DNA of 64,000 nucleotides from Rufibacter immobilis (GTDB taxonomy: Bacteria; Bacteroidota; Bacteroidia; Cytophagales; Hymenobacteraceae), in the NCBI RefSeq assembly GCF_003721565.1, contig NZ_RJJE01000017.1, positions 496,001-560,000 on the forward strand, read 5' to 3'. The first letter of the stretch is position 1. Each line of letters starts with the position of its first letter. Below are positions 18,644-29,128 of the stretch, one piece after another. The notes beneath the pieces are model-generated. The model was given only the letters and a program-made list of their open reading frames with translations. It did not search any database and was not told the DNA's origin. The translations under genes were made by a program, and so were the position numbers.

Positions 18644-18792
18644 AGTTGTTTTGGTTAGGATGGTGCTGGGCCTCTTTTAAGCGGAAGCCTTTTTTATTTG
18701 TACGGAAATCTTGGGCAAGGGTAGGGAAGTGCCTATCTCCGAAAGGCCAGACGCGTAGGCGTCTTCTATGGAAGAGTGGAGTGAGGGGACCG

Positions 18793-19245
18793 TCAATCCT
18801 CAATCGCCTCAATGCCACGCTCCTTCAGGCGCTCCAGGTTGTCCTTCATGGTCTTGAGTTGCTCTGGAGAGTGCCCCTGCCAGTCGGTAACTTCTCCCGC
18901 CACCCGCAGTGCGTCTCGGGTGCGGTAAGACTTGGTGGGATTGCCCGGGAATTTCTTGTCTGTCAGGTTGGGATCGTCTTCAAAAGGGCCGGTGGGTTCT
19001 ACCAGATAGATTCTGCCGGGAGTATCACCGAGAGCCAGTTCGGCTCCCCAAATGGCTGCGTCCAGAGTAGCGGCGAAGTAGACAAAAGCTGCCTTCTTCC
19101 TCTGTCCGTAGTTTGAGTGAAACCCTGGAGTGATCAAGTCGCCCGGCTTAAGGTTGGCTTTGGTGCCATGGAAATACCGCTCAGAACCTGGGTGGAGGGG
19201 AGTGGTTTGGTTTTTTTCCTCGTTTCCGTGTGTGCTCATGGTCAT
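18793..19245 (-). CDS. arr: Rifampin ADP-ribosyltransferase
   Basis: 150 aa, the normal Arr length. Family landmarks run the length of the protein: YFHGTKANLKPGDLI, HSNYGQRKKAAFVYF, ATLDAAIWGAELALGD, IYLVEPTGPFEDDPN, KFPGNPTKSYR and EVTDWQGHSPEQL. Arr transfers ADP-ribose from NAD+ to the C23 hydroxyl of rifamycins, which inactivates them. It is cytoplasmic, with no signal. It has no integron or transposase around it here, so it looks chromosomal. A second ATG two codons in (MSTHG) is an equally good start. Whether it protects the cell or modifies another substrate natively is unknown. Confidence 0.92.
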   Translation of the reverse strand: MTMSTHGNEEKNQTTPLHPGSERYFHGTKANLKPGDLITPGFHSNYGQRKKAAFVYFAATLDAAIWGAELALGDTPGRIYLVEPTGPFEDDPNLTDKKFPGNPTKSYRTRDALRVAGEVTDWQGHSPEQLKTMKDNLERLKERGIEAIED

Positions 19246-19532
19246 AGTTTATTGCCTAATTATTGGTTTAGGTGTAATAGTATTCTTTTGAATGTGTTCA
19301 CTATCTTCATCCATTAGTTTCCCCATGTGCAGTATCATATACTTGATTCTTTGTGAATTGCTCAGCTCAATCTATAGAGTCGGTAGGCTATTCAAATGCT
19401 CCCAGTTCTGTGGTAATGGATAATGGTGTCATAACGGTAAATTCCTTATGACTACCACAAACTATTGCTCATTAATTTATTGCTGTAGGTTTTAAAATAA
19501 ATTATACTGCTCCGTTAATCCATGGTCTCTTT

Positions 19533-20309
19533 TTAATCATAATAGTTTTTTACTTCAAGATTATGGTTTTTAAGCAATTCAAGTAGTGCATATTTATGAT
19601 CGTTGCCAACTAGCACTACTATACTCTTCCCTTTAAACTCGTTAGCGTATTTAATTATATTATTGGCCATGGCGCGGTTTCTTCTGTTCCAGTACTCCAT
19701 TCTGAGTTCAGCAAAATTTAGCCAATTTTTCAATCCTTCGGTTCTCTTGATAATTGAAAGCATGAGCTCAAAATTGATTTTATTCTTTAGCGCAAGGAAT
19801 TTAGTTGCCACATCAGAATTTGATTCTCTCAAAGAACTGAAATGGAGTTCAGAGTAACTGCTCAAGGCAGAAAGCAAGATTTCAAAATCAACTTTACAGC
19901 TTTCAGATAACTTGTTGTTTTTGTAGATGTTCAGCATTTCGCTGAACATCTTGTTCTCCCGTTCTTGGTAGTTTTCTTTCTGGTAGAATTCATGTCTTCC
20001 ATTTATGTCAAATGGCCGGAGCTGAGTGCCATATTGTTGTTGGTATTTATAAATAGCAATATTCTCAATGCCTACAAGAAAGTCTTCCAATGGGTACTTT
20101 TCTGTATTGAACTTAAAGTCTTTTGTGAAATGCTTGTCTTCAAGTTCCATTAATATTAAATCAGGTTTTATTCTGCTTAAGGCAGCCGTTAAGCTATCTG
20201 TATTTATATAGTTTTTCTCTTGATGGACTGTTCCAATCAACCATATATGGTTTTGGCTGTAGCCTGATGAAGTGACCAGTAATGCAAGGACTAAGAATAT
20301 AAATTTCAT
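19533..20309 (-). CDS. Secreted TraB/GumN/TIKI-like protein
   Basis: 258 aa from ATG 20309, which opens a signal peptide (LVLALLVTSSGYSQ); an upstream in-frame Met at 20411 is rejected as it precedes the signal by 34 residues. Motifs suggest the TraB/GumN/TIKI (EreA-ChaN-like) fold: WLIGTVHQ near the N-terminus, LILMELED, RNRAMANNI and the C-terminal VVLVGNDHKYALLELL. Paired GxxH-type motifs in this superfamily are thought to bind metal. Substrate unknown. The gene is clearly more AT-rich than its neighbours, suggesting transfer. Confidence 0.65.
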   Translation of the reverse strand: MKFIFLVLALLVTSSGYSQNHIWLIGTVHQEKNYINTDSLTAALSRIKPDLILMELEDKHFTKDFKFNTEKYPLEDFLVGIENIAIYKYQQQYGTQLRPFDINGRHEFYQKENYQERENKMFSEMLNIYKNNKLSESCKVDFEILLSALSSYSELHFSSLRESNSDVATKFLALKNKINFELMLSIIKRTEGLKNWLNFAELRMEYWNRRNRAMANNIIKYANEFKGKSIVVLVGNDHKYALLELLKNHNLEVKNYYD

Positions 20310-20473
20310 GTAATGGTATTTTTTATAATTATTTTGAACGGCTATATTTATACCTTTTTTATATATGAAATAGTAATCTATAATATTTGAACAGCTAATC
20401 TTATGAAGCAATCTTTGCGTTTATACCTTTAAGGTAAAAAATTAACCACACAGTTATACTTCTATTAGGTATA

Positions 20474-20515
20474 AAAAAGAAGCGCCTGCGGATTCCTCCA
20501 CAGGCGCTTCTTTTT
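20474..20515. terminator. Terminator after glucokinase
   Basis: AAAAAAGAAGCGCCTG and CAGGCGCTTCTTTTT around a 12-nt loop; 25 bases past the glk stop on the minus strand, with T-runs in both directions. Confidence 0.88.
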
Positions 20516-20539
20516 CAGCAATTTTATAAAAAAGTAGAC

Positions 20540-21517
20540 TTATGCCACAGACACACGCTCTAATTCTTTCCAAGCCAGGGCGGCGGCGCCCATAACAGCG
20601 GTATTGTTTAGACCTAGGCCAGAAGGAAGGATTTTTACTTTGCCTTTGAAGATGCTCAGCAGGTTTTTCTCCATGTGGTAACGCACAGGGTCAAAGAGGA
20701 ACTCCTCGGCACGTACCAGTCCCCCAAACAGGAAGATAGCCTCAGGGCTCAGGTGCGCCACGGTGTCGGCCAGTTTCATGCCCAGCACTTTGCCGGTATA
20801 CTCAAAGCAGTCAATCGCGATTTTGTCGCCGCGTTTGGCGGCTTGGGTAATCATTTCAGCGGTAAGGTCGTTGAAGCTCACGCCACGCAGCTCGCTGTAA
20901 TCGGTATAGTCGGCCAGGAACTTGTACACAGTACGCTTGATACCGGTGGCAGACACATACGTTTCCAGACAGCCGCGGCGTCCGCAACCGCACACGCGGC
21001 CGCTGCCTTTCACGTTCACCAGGGTGTGGCCCAGTTCGCCGGCGTTACCGTCATGGCCATACACCAGTTCGCCGTTCACTACAATACCGCTGCCAAGGCC
21101 GGTACCCAGGGTTACCACCACAAAGTTCTTCATGTTTTTGGCACCACCGTAGATCATCTCGCCAATGGCGGCCGCGTTGGCGTCATTGGTGAGGTACACC
21201 GGAAGCTTGAAGTAAGCCTGCAGCAGTTCTACCAACGCCACGGAACCATGCCATTTCAGGTTAGGGGCATTCTCAATGGTACCGGTGTAGAAGTTGCCAT
21301 TAGGAGCGCCCACGCCCACACCAATCACTTTGGCCTCGTCTTCAATTTTTTTGTATTTGGTTTGCACCTCCTGGTAGAGGAAGCGCAGAAAATCATGTAC
21401 GGTTTCCCCTTCAGTGGTTGGGATTTCGCCTTGGGTTAGAATGATGCCATCACGGTCAATGAACCCGAATTTGGTGTTCGTGCCACCGATGTCAATGCCT
21501 AAAATTACGTCCTTCAT
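20540..21517 (-). CDS. glk: ROK-family glucokinase
   Basis: 325 aa from ATG 21517; the upstream in-frame extension has no family match. ATP-binding motif GIDIGGTNTKFG at the N-terminus, sugar-site NDANAAAIGE, the ROK phosphate motif TLGTGLGSGI, EXGH-type GELGH and the zinc-binding CGCGRRGCLE. It phosphorylates glucose in the cytoplasm and would serve the glucose released by GH97 and GH65. Followed by a clear terminator; apparently monocistronic. Confidence 0.92.
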   Translation of the reverse strand: MKDVILGIDIGGTNTKFGFIDRDGIILTQGEIPTTEGETVHDFLRFLYQEVQTKYKKIEDEAKVIGVGVGAPNGNFYTGTIENAPNLKWHGSVALVELLQAYFKLPVYLTNDANAAAIGEMIYGGAKNMKNFVVVTLGTGLGSGIVVNGELVYGHDGNAGELGHTLVNVKGSGRVCGCGRRGCLETYVSATGIKRTVYKFLADYTDYSELRGVSFNDLTAEMITQAAKRGDKIAIDCFEYTGKVLGMKLADTVAHLSPEAIFLFGGLVRAEEFLFDPVRYHMEKNLLSIFKGKVKILPSGLGLNNTAVMGAAALAWKELERVSVA

Positions 21518-21690
21518 GAGAGTTTGTAGAGATTGGTGCGGGTAAAGGCACGAGGTACAATGGGTATTCGTGCGGTTACTATTTTTTTCAGACGGAAACT
21601 TAAGAAGAAACCTGCATTTTGCCAAATTATCCCCCTCACCGGCCCATAGGAACTGTAAAAATATTGCTGGCCCTAGAAATCTGGTCAATA

Positions 21691-21732
21691 TTTCCGTTTA
21701 GCGGCTCTTTTTTGGGAATTAACCCTAAAACA
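21691..21732. repeat. 3'-end palindromic element, copy 13 (asymmetric)
   Basis: CCGTTTAGCGGCTCTTTTTT then GGGAATTAACCCTAAAACAG. Unusual in lying between two divergent genes. Confidence 0.7.
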
Positions 21733-21894
21733 GTAAAAGCCTCTTTGGGGCGGGACGTGCCGCGGCGAGCCTTTCCTGCAGATTGAGCATGGGCTGTCCC
21801 CGCTCCGGTACACACCTGTTTTTTTGTACTCCTAAATAATTAAGCAAGTGCTATATTTAGCCAATTTATGCTGGTGAAACCCGATAAAAATGCG

Positions 21895-21902
21895 TATTTT
21901 TG
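21895..21902 (+). promoter_or_regulatory. -7 box of the gyrB promoter
   Basis: TATTTTTG is an exact match to TAnnTTTG, 26 bases before the gyrB ATG. The -33 region is weak. Confidence 0.5.
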
Positions 21903-21913
21903 CATGTTAATAA

Positions 21914-23884
<1,971 letters not shown>

Positions 23885-23892
23885 CTACCAGT

Positions 23893-23938
23893 CACCGCAA
23901 CAGAAAAGCCTGCCGCAAGCAGGCTTTTCTGTTGCGGT
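23893..23938. terminator. gyrB terminator
   Basis: Perfect 20-bp stem, ACCGCAACAGAAAAGCCTGC and its complement, around CGCAA; 8 bases past the stop. Confidence 0.88.
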
Positions 23939-24019
23939 TGGCCTTAAAAAAGTATTACTTAGCAAGTAAAGAGACACTACTCACAGAGGAACCGAAAAAG
24001 CGAAGTTGACCACCTGCTT

Positions 24020-26122
24020 ATGAACTCTATCAAGGCATCGGAGCAAATCCGGAGAAGTAACTACATTAGCCGTGACCTTAGCTGGTTGCGATTCAATTAC
24101 CGGGTGCTGGATCTGGCGCGCAACCCAGACATGCCGCTTTTTGACCGGCTTAAATTTCTGGCCATTACTGCCTCCAACCTGGACGAGTTCTTCATGATCA
24201 GGGTGGGTAGTCTGTACAATTACATAGACTACGGCAAGGAGCGCATTGACTACTCCGGGTTGCGGGAGTTGCCGTTCCGGAAGAAGTTGCTGGACCTGGC
24301 CCACCGCTTTGTGGGGGACCAGTGCCAGGCGTATGATGACCTGAGACCCGAGTTTGAGAAATTCGGTTTCAACATCTGCAAAGTAGAGGACCTCACGGAG
24401 TCTGAGCAGCACAAAGCGGCTTCTTACTTCAAGAACACCATATTTCCGCTGCTTACGCCCATGGTGTATGACAGCTACCACGGCTTCCCGCTCATGATGA
24501 ACCAGTTGCTCATCTTTGGGGTGATCACCCGCAACGCGGAGGAGGCCAAACCGCAGAGCCGGACCACATTTGTGCAGATTCCGGCTAATCTGAACCGTTT
24601 CTTTGAGATCTCGCGCAAGAACAAGATCATTTTTGTGCCCATTGAGGAGATCATCCGCTGGAACATGCACAAACTGTTCCGCAATGTGGAGATTGAGTCA
24701 GTGAACCTGTTCCGGATTACGCGCAACGGCGACTTCACGCTGGAGGAAAGCGATGACATGGACCAGGACTTTGTGTATGAGGTGAAGCAGAAGCTCAAGA
24801 ACAGGAAGAAGGGGAGAGTGGTGCGCCTGGAGTCTGAGAAAGCGCCATCGCCGTATATCTTGAAAATGCTGAAGGAGCGCTGGAATATTGACAATGGCAA
24901 CATTTTCACCATTGACCGGCTCATTGACCTGAAGGCGCTTTGGCAGATCATCAAGCACCCGCACTTCGCCAATAAAATCCAGCGTCCGCCCGCGCCGGTT
25001 CCCGCGCCCAGCTTACCGCCCGGGGCCATGGACAATATCTTTGAGTACCTCAAGGAGCATGATGTGCTGCTGCACCACCCGTACAACAGCATTGACCCGG
25101 TGGTGGCCCTGCTGGAGAAAGCCGCCGAGGACCCGTACGTGCTGGGAATTAAGCAGACCATCTACCGGCTGGCGGATAATTCACGGGTGACGGCCGCTTT
25201 GCTCAAAGCCGCCGAAAACGGGAAACACGTATCGGCGCTGTTTGAGGTGAAAGCCCGCTTTGACGAGGAACGGAACATCAAAGAAGGGGAGAAGCTGGAG
25301 AAAGCCGGCTGCTTTGTCATTTACGGCATCAGCAAGTACAAAACCCACACCAAGATGATGATGATCATCCGGAAGGAAGGGGAGAAGGTGACCCGGTACG
25401 TGCACATTGGCAGCGGAAACTACAACGAGCAAACCAGCCGCCAGTACACCGACATCAGCCTGCTCACCACCGATGACGTGTATGCGCATGACGTGTCTGA
25501 GTTTTTCAACGTAATTACGGGCCACTCCTTCCCGGAGAACTATGAGTACCTGATCACCGCCCCCAAAGACATGCGGCAGCAGCTCATTGAGCTCATCCGG
25601 CAGGAGAGACGCAACGCAGAGAACGGCTTACCATCGGGTATTGTGATCAAGATCAACTCGCTGGAAGACAAGGATGTGATTGATGAGTTCTATGCCGCGT
25701 CGCAGGCGGGGGTACAGATAAAGCTGATTGTACGCGGGATCTGCTGCCTGAGACCCGGCCGCGAAGGCCTGAGCGAAAACATTCAGGTAAGCTCCATTGT
25801 GGGGCAGTATTTGGAACATGCGCGTCTGTTCTACTTCCATAACAACGGAGCCCCGCTGGTGCTGGGCGGCAGCGCCGATATTATGGTGCGCAGTTTTGAG
25901 CGGCGCATTGAGGCCCTGTTCTACATTGTGCATGAAGATCTGAAGCGGCAGGCCATCAACATCCTGCGTTACAACCTCATGGACAACCAGAACTCTTACC
26001 TCATGCGCGAAGACGGCTCCTACATTAAACGCCAACCCGCCGAGGGGGAAGCGACCTTTAACATGCACCGCGAGTTCTACCACCTCAGCACTGAGATGGA
26101 GGTGGAAAGCTGCCTGTTTTAA
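24020..26122 (+). CDS. ppk: Polyphosphate kinase 1
   Basis: 700 aa, full length. The N-domain starts YISRDLSWLRFNYRVLDLA; the head domain follows; the phospholipase-D-like C1/C2 domains include KARFDEERNIKEGEKLEKAGC and the phosphohistidine His443 in KTHTKMMMI, and HIGSGNYNEQTSRQYTD. It makes polyphosphate from ATP reversibly. The exopolyphosphatase gene lies convergent just downstream, so synthesis and breakdown are neighbours but on opposite transcripts. Confidence 0.97.
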   Translation: MNSIKASEQIRRSNYISRDLSWLRFNYRVLDLARNPDMPLFDRLKFLAITASNLDEFFMIRVGSLYNYIDYGKERIDYSGLRELPFRKKLLDLAHRFVGDQCQAYDDLRPEFEKFGFNICKVEDLTESEQHKAASYFKNTIFPLLTPMVYDSYHGFPLMMNQLLIFGVITRNAEEAKPQSRTTFVQIPANLNRFFEISRKNKIIFVPIEEIIRWNMHKLFRNVEIESVNLFRITRNGDFTLEESDDMDQDFVYEVKQKLKNRKKGRVVRLESEKAPSPYILKMLKERWNIDNGNIFTIDRLIDLKALWQIIKHPHFANKIQRPPAPVPAPSLPPGAMDNIFEYLKEHDVLLHHPYNSIDPVVALLEKAAEDPYVLGIKQTIYRLADNSRVTAALLKAAENGKHVSALFEVKARFDEERNIKEGEKLEKAGCFVIYGISKYKTHTKMMMIIRKEGEKVTRYVHIGSGNYNEQTSRQYTDISLLTTDDVYAHDVSEFFNVITGHSFPENYEYLITAPKDMRQQLIELIRQERRNAENGLPSGIVIKINSLEDKDVIDEFYAASQAGVQIKLIVRGICCLRPGREGLSENIQVSSIVGQYLEHARLFYFHNNGAPLVLGGSADIMVRSFERRIEALFYIVHEDLKRQAINILRYNLMDNQNSYLMREDGSYIKRQPAEGEATFNMHREFYHLSTEMEVESCLF

Positions 26123-26154
26123 GGCTAATTTCAGAAAAAGAGCCGCTAATCAGC
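26114..26154. repeat. 3'-end palindromic element, copy 14, overlapping the ppk stop
   Basis: CTGTTTTAAGGCTAATTTCAG then AAAAAGAGCCGCTAATCAG. The ppk stop TAA is inside the left arm. Confidence 0.7.
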
Positions 26155-26166
26155 AAACCTAAATAT

Positions 26167-26212
26167 AATGCCCGGTAAGGTGAGATCTTACAGATTCTCC
26201 ATGCCGGGCATT
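26167..26212 (+). terminator. Likely ppk terminator
   Basis: AATGCCCGG and CCGGGCATT with a 28-nt loop; a weak T-rich tail follows. Confidence 0.5.
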
Positions 26213-26269
26213 CTATATTCACAGAGATGATCATCTGTAAGTCTAACACAGATCAGTTTTGTTTAAGGC

Positions 26270-26301
26270 AAAAGAAAAGGTAGCTAAGTTGAGCTACCTT
26301 T
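26270..26301 (-). terminator. Likely ppx terminator
   Basis: AAAGGTAGCT and AGCTACCTTT around AAGTT; on the minus strand it is followed by a T-rich stretch. Confidence 0.6.
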
Positions 26302-26311
26302 GAAGGAGAGT

Positions 26312-26348
26312 GCGTTTAGGGGCTCTTTTTTAGAAATCGAGCTTAAAG
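26312..26348. repeat. 3'-end palindromic element, copy 15, encoding the ppx C-terminus
   Basis: GCGTTTAGGGGCTCTTTTTT then AGAAATCGAGCTTAAAG. On the minus strand its arm encodes the last ppx residues (KLDF) and the stop codon. Confidence 0.7.
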
Positions 26349-27256
26349 TGGTGTTGGGTCGCGCCTTGGTGGCGTTCATACAGAGACTGCAAAATTCCGT
26401 CTTTTAGTCCTACCTGCGGCACCTGCATGGTGTCTACCTGTGCCCATTTCATGGCTGAGAGATAGATTTCGGCGGCGGGAACAATCACATCGGCGCGGTC
26501 GGCGTTGAGCAGGAGCACTTTTACCCGTTCTTCCATAGAAACACAGGCAATACGGTTCACTACTTCCTCAATCTGATCCCTATAGATAGGTTTACCGCCC
26601 ATTTTGCCGGCCATTTCATAGATCTTGTTGATGTTACCGCCCGTGCCTATTGCCTGAGACACATGGTACAGCCGCGCTTTTTCGGTAACCCAGTTCTGCA
26701 TGGCCTGCCATATCTCCATAGAGTCCTCGCCCTGCATGTGCCGGATGGAGCCCTGCTCAAACGACTGGGACGCCACCTTCATGCGGTTTACATAGATGTT
26801 GAACTCCGTGCTGCCGCCGCCTACGTCAATGTGCAGGTAGTTTTGGCTGTCCAGCTGCTGCCTAATGACCAGGTTAATCAAATCTGCCTCGGTGGTGCCG
26901 TCAATCACCTGTATCTGGAGGCCCAGTTTCTGGTGGATTTCGTCCAGGAGTTCCGGTGCATTGGTAGCCGAACGCATGGCCGAAGTGGCGCAGATCATAA
27001 AATCATCTACCTCATGCACCTGCATCAGGAGATGGAGGGCGTGCAGCAGCTTCATGAATTTTTCGGCCTTAGGCCGGGAGATCAAACCGGTGGCAAAAAC
27101 ATCTTCGCCCAGGCGCATGGGGTACCGGATGTATTCCACGCGTTTGAAGAGGGTGTGGTCTTCAAACCTGAAGATGTTGGAGATCTGGCATCTAACCGCG
27201 TTAGATCCTATGTCTATGGCGGCCAGTTTAAGAAGGGGTTGGGTTGCTTCTGACAT
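26330..27256 (-). CDS. ppx: Exopolyphosphatase (Ppx/GppA family)
   Basis: 308 aa ASKHA-fold protein: AAIDIGSNAVRCQI at the N-terminus (phosphate 1), MICATSAMRSATN, and DVGGGSTEFN (phosphate 2). This is the short two-domain form lacking the C-terminal HD domain of E. coli Ppx, as is usual in Bacteroidota. It removes terminal phosphates from polyphosphate, or pppGpp. Convergent with ppk. The stop codon lies in a palindromic repeat. Confidence 0.9.
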   Translation of the reverse strand: MSEATQPLLKLAAIDIGSNAVRCQISNIFRFEDHTLFKRVEYIRYPMRLGEDVFATGLISRPKAEKFMKLLHALHLLMQVHEVDDFMICATSAMRSATNAPELLDEIHQKLGLQIQVIDGTTEADLINLVIRQQLDSQNYLHIDVGGGSTEFNIYVNRMKVASQSFEQGSIRHMQGEDSMEIWQAMQNWVTEKARLYHVSQAIGTGGNINKIYEMAGKMGGKPIYRDQIEEVVNRIACVSMEERVKVLLLNADRADVIVPAAEIYLSAMKWAQVDTMQVPQVGLKDGILQSLYERHQGATQHHFKLDF

Positions 27257-27422
27257 ACGTTTGTAAAACTATAACCAAATGCGCTAAATAATTACAAATA
27301 CCCGCTACTTTTTAGCCAGGCAAGCGCAAAACAGGTAAAAAAATGCTTACGTGAAAAGCATACCGGCAGAGCCAGGCAGCGGCTGCAACGGCACCGTGTA
27401 AACGCAAAATATTGGCGGGAAT

Positions 27423-27454
27423 TTGTGGAGTTTAGAAAAAATGTAATACCTTAG
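27423..27454 (+). promoter_or_regulatory. Candidate greA promoter
   Basis: TTG at 27423, 21-bp spacer, then TACCTTAG at 27447-27454 (two core bases of the -7 box fit less well). A start near 27460 would place the next hairpin at the 5' end of the transcript. Confidence 0.35.
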
Positions 27455-27457
27455 CAT

Positions 27458-27497
27458 AAGAACGGTCTCCAGCACGGAAGGCCGTTCTTCTTTTTTT
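27458..27497 (+). terminator. Terminator-like hairpin in the greA leader
   Basis: AAGAACGG (27458-27465) and CCGTTCTT (27482-27489) with a T-run CTTTTTTT after it, 27 bases before the greA ATG. No plus-strand gene precedes it, since ppx reads the other way, so it acts on greA's own leader. Confidence 0.65.
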
Positions 27498-27523
27498 AAT
27501 CATTGTACTAACCCATTACAGAT

Positions 27524-27997
27524 ATGGCATCAGTATCTTATTACACTCCAGAGGGATTGCAGAAGCTCAAGGAAGAGTTACATGAACTGAAGACAAAAGG
27601 CCGTGCCGAAGTGGCCCGTCAGTTAGCGGAAGCCCGCGACAAAGGTGACCTGAGTGAAAACGCTGAGTATGATGCTGCCAAAGATGCCCAAGGGCACCTG
27701 GAACTGAAAATATCCAAACTGGAGGAAGTAATCGGTAACGCTCGTCTTATAGATGAGTCTAACCTGGATCTTACCAAAGCACTCATTCTCTCCAAAGTAA
27801 AGCTCAAGAACCTGGGCAATAACATGGAGATGCTCTATACTCTGGTAGCCGAGGAAGAGGCTAACCTTGCCGCCGGTAAAATCTCTGTGAAGTCACCCAT
27901 TGGCAAAGGTCTGCTGGGGAAATCAGTAGGCGAGATCGCGGAGATCACGGTACCGGCCGGTAAACTTCGGTTTGAGATTCTAGAAATTTCACGGTAA
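27524..27997 (+). CDS. greA: Transcription elongation factor GreA
   Basis: 157 aa. The N-terminal coiled coil carries the signature ARDKGDLSENAEYDAAKDAQGHLE with the acidic tip residues that enter the RNA polymerase secondary channel; the C-terminal FKBP-like domain has SPIGKGLLGKSVGE. It rescues back-tracked polymerase by stimulating transcript cleavage. Followed 11 bp later by the HIT gene. A terminator-like hairpin in its leader suggests attenuation. Confidence 0.97.
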   Translation: MASVSYYTPEGLQKLKEELHELKTKGRAEVARQLAEARDKGDLSENAEYDAAKDAQGHLELKISKLEEVIGNARLIDESNLDLTKALILSKVKLKNLGNNMEMLYTLVAEEEANLAAGKISVKSPIGKGLLGKSVGEIAEITVPAGKLRFEILEISR

Positions 27998-28008
27998 GCC
28001 GCAGCCAC

Positions 28009-28401
28009 ATGGAAACCATTTTCTCTAAAATCATCAGCGGCGAGATTCAGGCCTACAAGGTGCTGGAAGACGACCGCTTTTTGGCTTTTCTGGATGTGTT
28101 CCCGCTGGTGAAGGGGCACACTCTGGTCATTCCCAAAGAGCCGGTAGACTATATTTTTGACATGGACCCCGAAGCCTTGGCCGACCTGCACAAGTTTTCC
28201 CAGAAAGTAGCCGCCGGCGTTAAAAAGGCAATCCCTTGCAAAAAAGTGGGGGTGGCCGTGATTGGGCTGGAAGTGCCGCATGCCCATGTGCACCTGATTC
28301 CCATGAACCAGGTGGCAGACATGAACTTCAGCAACCCGAAGCAAAAGCTGGAAGCCTCAGAAATGGAGGCCATCGCGGAGCAGATCCGGAAGGCTATCTA
28401 A
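28009..28401 (+). CDS. HIT-family nucleotide hydrolase
   Basis: 130 aa, one HIT domain. FSKIISGEIQAYKVLEDDRFLAFLD at the N-terminus and the active-site histidine triad HAHVHL near residue 90. It probably hydrolyses purine nucleoside phosphoramidates or dinucleotides (Hint type). It sits 11 bp after greA, so likely one operon. Exact substrate is unknown. Confidence 0.9.
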   Translation: METIFSKIISGEIQAYKVLEDDRFLAFLDVFPLVKGHTLVIPKEPVDYIFDMDPEALADLHKFSQKVAAGVKKAIPCKKVGVAVIGLEVPHAHVHLIPMNQVADMNFSNPKQKLEASEMEAIAEQIRKAI

Positions 28402-28414
28402 CCCAAGAGATACA

Positions 28415-28480
28415 AAAAGCGCGTTTCCCGTTTAGGGGCTGTTTTTCCAAAAACAGCCCCTAAACGGGAAACGCGCTTTT
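28415..28480. repeat. 3'-end palindromic element, copy 16 (perfect 32-bp stem)
   Basis: Perfect inverted repeat: outer AAAAGCGCGTTTCC, then CGTTTAGGGGCTGTTTTT, a CC/GG centre and exact complement. It separates the convergent HIT and ruvC genes and ends in T's on both strands: a textbook bidirectional terminator. Confidence 0.95.
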
Positions 28481-28555
28481 AAGCATTATGCTACCTTGTT
28501 CTCAATCTTGCAAACGGATTGGCCTTTGATATCTGCTCCTGAATTGATGTAACAG

Positions 28556-29128
28556 TTAGCCAGAAATGCGGTCAGGATTTTCAGTGAGAAAGGCTTTCCA
28601 GGATTTTCCTCCGGCTTTCTGGTTGTTACCTTGCTGGTAGTGGTGGCAGAGCGCCACGGCCAAGGCGTCTGTGGCATCCAAAAACTTGGGCGCTTCCTTT
28701 ATTTTCAGGATTTGCAGCAACATGGCGGCTACCTGTTCTTTAGAAGCGTTTCCGTTGCCGGTCACAGATTGTTTTACTTTCTTTGGGGCGTATTCCACGA
28801 AGGGAATGTCGCGGGAGAGGGCGGCGGCAATGGCCACTCCCTGCGCCCGACCCAACTTAAGCATAGACTGTACGTTAGTGCCGTAGAACGGAGCTTCAAT
28901 GGCCATCTCATCGGGGAGATACTCGGTGATGAGCCGAAGGATGCTGTCGTAGATCTTTTTGAGCTTTACCGCATGGTTGCTGTAGCTTTTAAGCTGGAGC
29001 ACCCCGTACTGAAGCACGGTGATCTTGGACCCGTTCACCTCTATGAGGCCGTAGCCCATCACATTGGTGCCAGGGTCTACACCTAAGATTAACTTATTAT
29101 TGGGAAGAACTGCGGTTGAATGAATCAT
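28556..29128 (-). CDS. ruvC: Holliday junction resolvase RuvC
   Basis: 190 aa from ATG 29128; a TTG/ATG seven codons earlier is possible but would overlap the divergent gene more. RNase H-like fold: ILGVDPGTNVMGYG (first catalytic Asp), AIEAPFYGTNVQSMLKLGRAQGV (catalytic Glu), KKVKQSVTGNGNASKEQV and DATDALAVALCHH (last acidic pair). It cuts Holliday junctions after RuvAB. Its start overlaps that of the divergent flippase gene by 9 bases. Confidence 0.95.
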   Translation of the reverse strand: MIHSTAVLPNNKLILGVDPGTNVMGYGLIEVNGSKITVLQYGVLQLKSYSNHAVKLKKIYDSILRLITEYLPDEMAIEAPFYGTNVQSMLKLGRAQGVAIAAALSRDIPFVEYAPKKVKQSVTGNGNASKEQVAAMLLQILKIKEAPKFLDATDALAVALCHHYQQGNNQKAGGKSWKAFLTENPDRISG

